Assembly: GCA_902775355.1 (NCBI GenBank)
Contig: CACYLY010000014.1
Location: forward strand, 1 to 64,000
Length of the DNA stretch: 64,000 nucleotides
From: Oscillospiraceae bacterium
GTDB taxonomy: Bacteria; Bacillota; Clostridia; Oscillospirales; Oscillospiraceae
Reading direction: 5' to 3'
The position numbers and the translations under genes were made by a program. The notes under the pieces were generated by a model, which worked only from the letters and a program-made list of their open reading frames with translations, did not search any database and had not been told where the DNA came from. Numbering within the stretch: the stretch's first letter is position 1; the number at the start of each line of letters is the position of its first letter. This document shows, one piece after another, positions 63,087 to 64,000 of this stretch.

Positions 63087-64000
63087 TTATTGTTGTGCTC
63101 TTTTCTCCCGCCGGCGGGCCGCCAGACGGAGCCCGGGGATCAGCAGGAAGGACACCGCCAGCTGCAGACCGGGGATCAGGCTGCGGCTCCAGAAGAGCAG
63201 GGCGGCGGGGTCCAGCTCCGGCAGCAGGCCCAGGCCAAGCGAGAAAAGACCGCAGAGCCAGACGCACCAGCGCCCGTTTTCCAGGTCCAGCCGCCTCTCT
63301 CCTTCCCGGGGCGCATAGCCCAGGGCCAGGCGCAGGCAGCGCTGGGCCGCGTGGAGGCACAGGCCCGCCAGCAGAAAGTCCGGCAGGATCCAGAGCCCCA
63401 CCACCAGGGCCTCCACCCGCTCCAGACTGCGGAAAAAGACCAGGTTTCGCACCAGGGCGAAGAAGGGAACGGCAAAGCGGGCGCTGAGCGCGGCCCCCAG
63501 CCTGCCCTGCACCGCGGCCCCCAGGGCCGTCAGCAGCAGGGAAAGCCCCAGGGTCCAGGCCGCCGTGCGGCGGAAGCCCCCCGCCTTCCGCCCCGCGGGG
63601 AAGAGGCACAGGGCCGAGAGGGCGAAGCTCAGCAGGTTCAGGGAGGGCAGAGCGCCGCGCAGCAGGTCCGGGGCGTCCGCCGGGCCAAGGGGCAGCAGCT
63701 CCGTGAGCTCCAGAGAGCGAAAGGCGCTGAACAGGATGAGACCCAGGGCCGTCAGCAGCACCGGCAGGATCATCCGGCCCAGGCGCAGAAGGCTGCGAAA
63801 GGGGCCCAAGGCCGCCAAAAGGGCGGGGATCCCCAGGCAGACCACGAACAGGGCCGGGCCGCTCCGGGGGTAGGAGCTGACCTGCAGCCGCTCGGCCCCG
63901 AAGCGCAGGGTGAAGCCGGCCAGCACCAGCAGCCAGGCGGCCAGGGCCAGCAGCGCCGCCCGGCCGCCCCGCCGTCCCAGACGGCGCAGGGCGTATTCCG
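63087..64000 (-). CDS. spore germination permease (GerAB/GerKB type), 5' end beyond window
   Basis: The frame is open from 63998 to the stop at 63087 (303 codons visible). It encodes at least eight hydrophobic helices with short basic loops, resembling the amino-acid-permease-like B subunit of germinant receptors. Supporting strings are GFTLRFGAERLQVSSYPRSGPALFVVCLGIPALLAALG, LGRMILPVLL, and the C-terminal LIPGLQLAVSFLLIPGLRLAARRREKR. Internal starts such as the GTG at 63926 are not needed, since the frame continues to the edge. The gerA/gerC partner genes are not visible. Family assignment is by pattern. Confidence 0.72.
   Translation of the reverse strand, partial: EYALRRLGRRGGRAALLALAAWLLVLAGFTLRFGAERLQVSSYPRSGPALFVVCLGIPALLAALGPFRSLLRLGRMILPVLLTALGLILFSAFRSLELTELLPLGPADAPDLLRGALPSLNLLSFALSALCLFPAGRKAGGFRRTAAWTLGLSLLLTALGAAVQGRLGAALSARFAVPFFALVRNLVFFRSLERVEALVVGLWILPDFLLAGLCLHAAQRCLRLALGYAPREGERRLDLENGRWCVWLCGLFSLGLGLLPELDPAALLFWSRSLIPGLQLAVSFLLIPGLRLAARRREKRAQQ

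Overview
The window reads as a chromosomal segment around the replication origin of a GC-rich, endospore-forming Clostridia bacterium, most likely a gut Oscillospirales lineage. This taxonomy is inferred from gene content, GC-rich codon use and repeat style, not from a marker search. Evidence for a Gram-positive endospore former: gpr germination protease, a GerAB-type germination permease cut by the right edge, gyrB/recF/rlbA/dnaN/dnaA in Firmicute order, soj/spo0J with two parS sites, and lipoprotein signal peptides.

Layout. 1-1025: end of rplK and a damaged rplA, then a terminator. 1042-9485: poorly known membrane proteins, nth, two tandem acyltransferases and a three-gene membrane cluster with its own consensus-like promoter. 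9547-15237: M32 carboxypeptidase, a frameshifted REP-associated (RAYT) transposase between identical hairpins, then a kinase/zinc-ribbon-repeat operon divergent from an XRE regulator. 15609-17911: small lipoproteins and membrane proteins. 18011-26298: CAT-like acetyltransferase and thymidine kinase, uridine kinase, purine nucleoside phosphorylase, then a BMP-type nucleoside ABC importer; together a nucleoside salvage region. 26906-30367: mscL, serS, parB, parA. 30424-32395: a REP array lying between two parS sites. 32408-37939: gpr, rpsT, a lipid kinase, asnS and a phosphodiester-glycosidase-like exported protein. 38475-40820: an AT-richer DUF262/DUF1524 gene, probably an acquired defence nuclease, between repeat blocks. 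42202-46402: HAD hydrolase, GNAT, ABC exporter, RNase HI and a DUF559 nuclease embedded in palindromic units. 46565-56297: a small membrane protein, gyrA (internally deleted), gyrB, remB, recF, rlbA, dnaN, oriC, dnaA. 56493-64000: psuG, mfd, a PpiC-type foldase and the germination permease.

The most striking feature is the density of non-coding repeats. Three families can be told apart. (1) REP-like modules, each starting GTAG followed by a hairpin. They match sequence inside the RAYT gene of the window and form a 1.5 kb array between the parS sites. (2) Two-hairpin units running from TTCCTTATAAGCTCCCC to GAGGGGTTGT. They supply Shine-Dalgarno-like ends to tdk, rnhA, gyrA and the DUF559 gene, and they enclose the DUF559 gene. 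(3) Degenerate 7-8 bp tandem repeats that abut the 3' ends of genes. Three loci also show near-identical hairpins on both sides of an insertion.

rplA and gyrA each lack an internal segment and change frame. Two such lesions in essential genes point to assembly error or population-level deletion rather than biology. No rRNA, tRNA, CRISPR array or riboswitch was recognised.
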